Shown here: positions 5,675-5,821 of the stretch, one piece after another
Layout of the letters: each line of letters opens with the position of its first letter
How positions within the stretch are numbered: the stretch's first letter is position 1
Source: Candidatus Arcticimaribacter sp.
GTDB taxonomy: Bacteria > Bacteroidota > Bacteroidia > Flavobacteriales > Flavobacteriaceae
Assembly: GCA_011526335.1 (NCBI GenBank)
Contig: WTJB01000232.1
Location: 1 to 5,821, forward strand
Direction of reading: 5' to 3'
DNA: 5,821 nucleotides
The notes under the pieces: model-generated
Seen by the model: only the letters and a program-made list of their open reading frames with translations
The model's database searches: none
Told to the model about the DNA's origin: nothing
Made by a program: the position numbers and the translations under genes

Positions 5675-5821
5675 ATGCGGATTTTAATTTTGATTTTAAT
5701 ACACTTTTTCTTCTTGGGGTGCCAAGCCAAGAAAGAGATTCACCCCCCCTTATTAGAAGGCTATTGGGAAATTGAGAAGGTCACAAGTCACGGAGAGACC
5801 TTTCACCCAAAAGGTGCTGCT
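5675..5821 (+). CDS. Putative lipoprotein of unknown function, N-terminal 49 codons (truncated by window edge)
   Basis: The ATG at 5675 opens a frame that stays open for 49 codons to the window edge. The product begins MRILILILIHFFFLGC, a short hydrophobic signal peptide ending in a lipobox (LGC) with the lipidated Cys at position 16. Residues after the Cys, QAKKEI, are basic rather than the acidic cluster used as a surface-export signal in Bacteroidota, so an inward-facing outer-membrane or periplasmic location is more likely. The mature start contains LLEGYWEIEKV (27-37), resembling the opening strand of lipocalin-like lipoproteins in this phylum. From memory, a small protein of this type commonly follows recF in flavobacteria. 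It starts 17 nt after recF with no terminator between, so co-transcription is likely. A run of seven C at 5743-5749 lies within codons 23-25. Function cannot be assigned. Confidence 0.78.
   Translation, partial: MRILILILIHFFFLGCQAKKEIHPPLLEGYWEIEKVTSHGETFHPKGAA

Noticed and set aside
5539..5730. 63-codon minus-strand open frame across the recF-lipoprotein junction
   Set aside because: It is antisense to the conserved C terminus of RecF and to a lipoprotein signal peptide, and its Lys/Ile-rich product has no support.
1..5821. CRISPR array, insertion sequence, tRNA/rRNA gene, toxin-antitoxin or defence cluster
   Set aside because: No regularly spaced repeats, terminal inverted repeats, transposase motifs or RNA-gene signatures were seen. 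Almost all the sequence is accounted for by housekeeping and envelope genes.

Overview
The window looks like chromosomal housekeeping DNA from a member of the Bacteroidota, most likely the family Flavobacteriaceae. Three things point there: the protein sequences, the AT-rich intergenic sequence with TAnnTTTG-type promoter elements and no obvious Shine-Dalgarno sequences, and a gene order (TPR protein, ribH, small membrane protein, mutL, two rhomboids, with recF divergent) that I recall from marine flavobacteria. The taxonomic call is inference from the sequence alone.

Layout. A divergent intergenic region of 99 bp (4479-4577) splits the window. To its left, six genes run on the minus strand. 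In transcription order they are a membrane-anchored TPR protein (3714-4478), ribH lumazine synthase (3241-3714), a small one-helix membrane protein (2877-3167), mutL (1068-2873), a complete rhomboid protease (331-1068), and the first 111 codons of a second rhomboid that runs off the left edge (1-334). The junctions are very tight: 1-nt TAATG overlaps for TPR/ribH and mutL/rhomboid, a 3-nt gap between the small protein and mutL, and a 4-nt ATGA overlap between the rhomboids. Only the 73-nt gap after ribH could hold an internal promoter. To the right, recF (4578-5657) runs on the plus strand and is followed after 17 nt by the start of a lipoprotein gene (5675 to the right edge).

The genes cover unrelated jobs: riboflavin synthesis (ribH), mismatch repair (mutL), recombinational gap repair (recF), intramembrane proteolysis (two rhomboids), and two envelope proteins. 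Two DNA-repair genes lie in diverging units, but nothing in the sequence shows they are co-regulated.

I found no mobile element, CRISPR array, RNA gene, toxin-antitoxin pair or defence system, and no new multi-gene system. The points most worth a second look are MutL, which keeps its ATPase and clamp-binding motifs but lacks recognisable endonuclease and zinc motifs; two open reading frames not in the supplied candidate set but clear by direct translation (the second rhomboid and the lipoprotein); and the unexplained small membrane protein between ribH and mutL.
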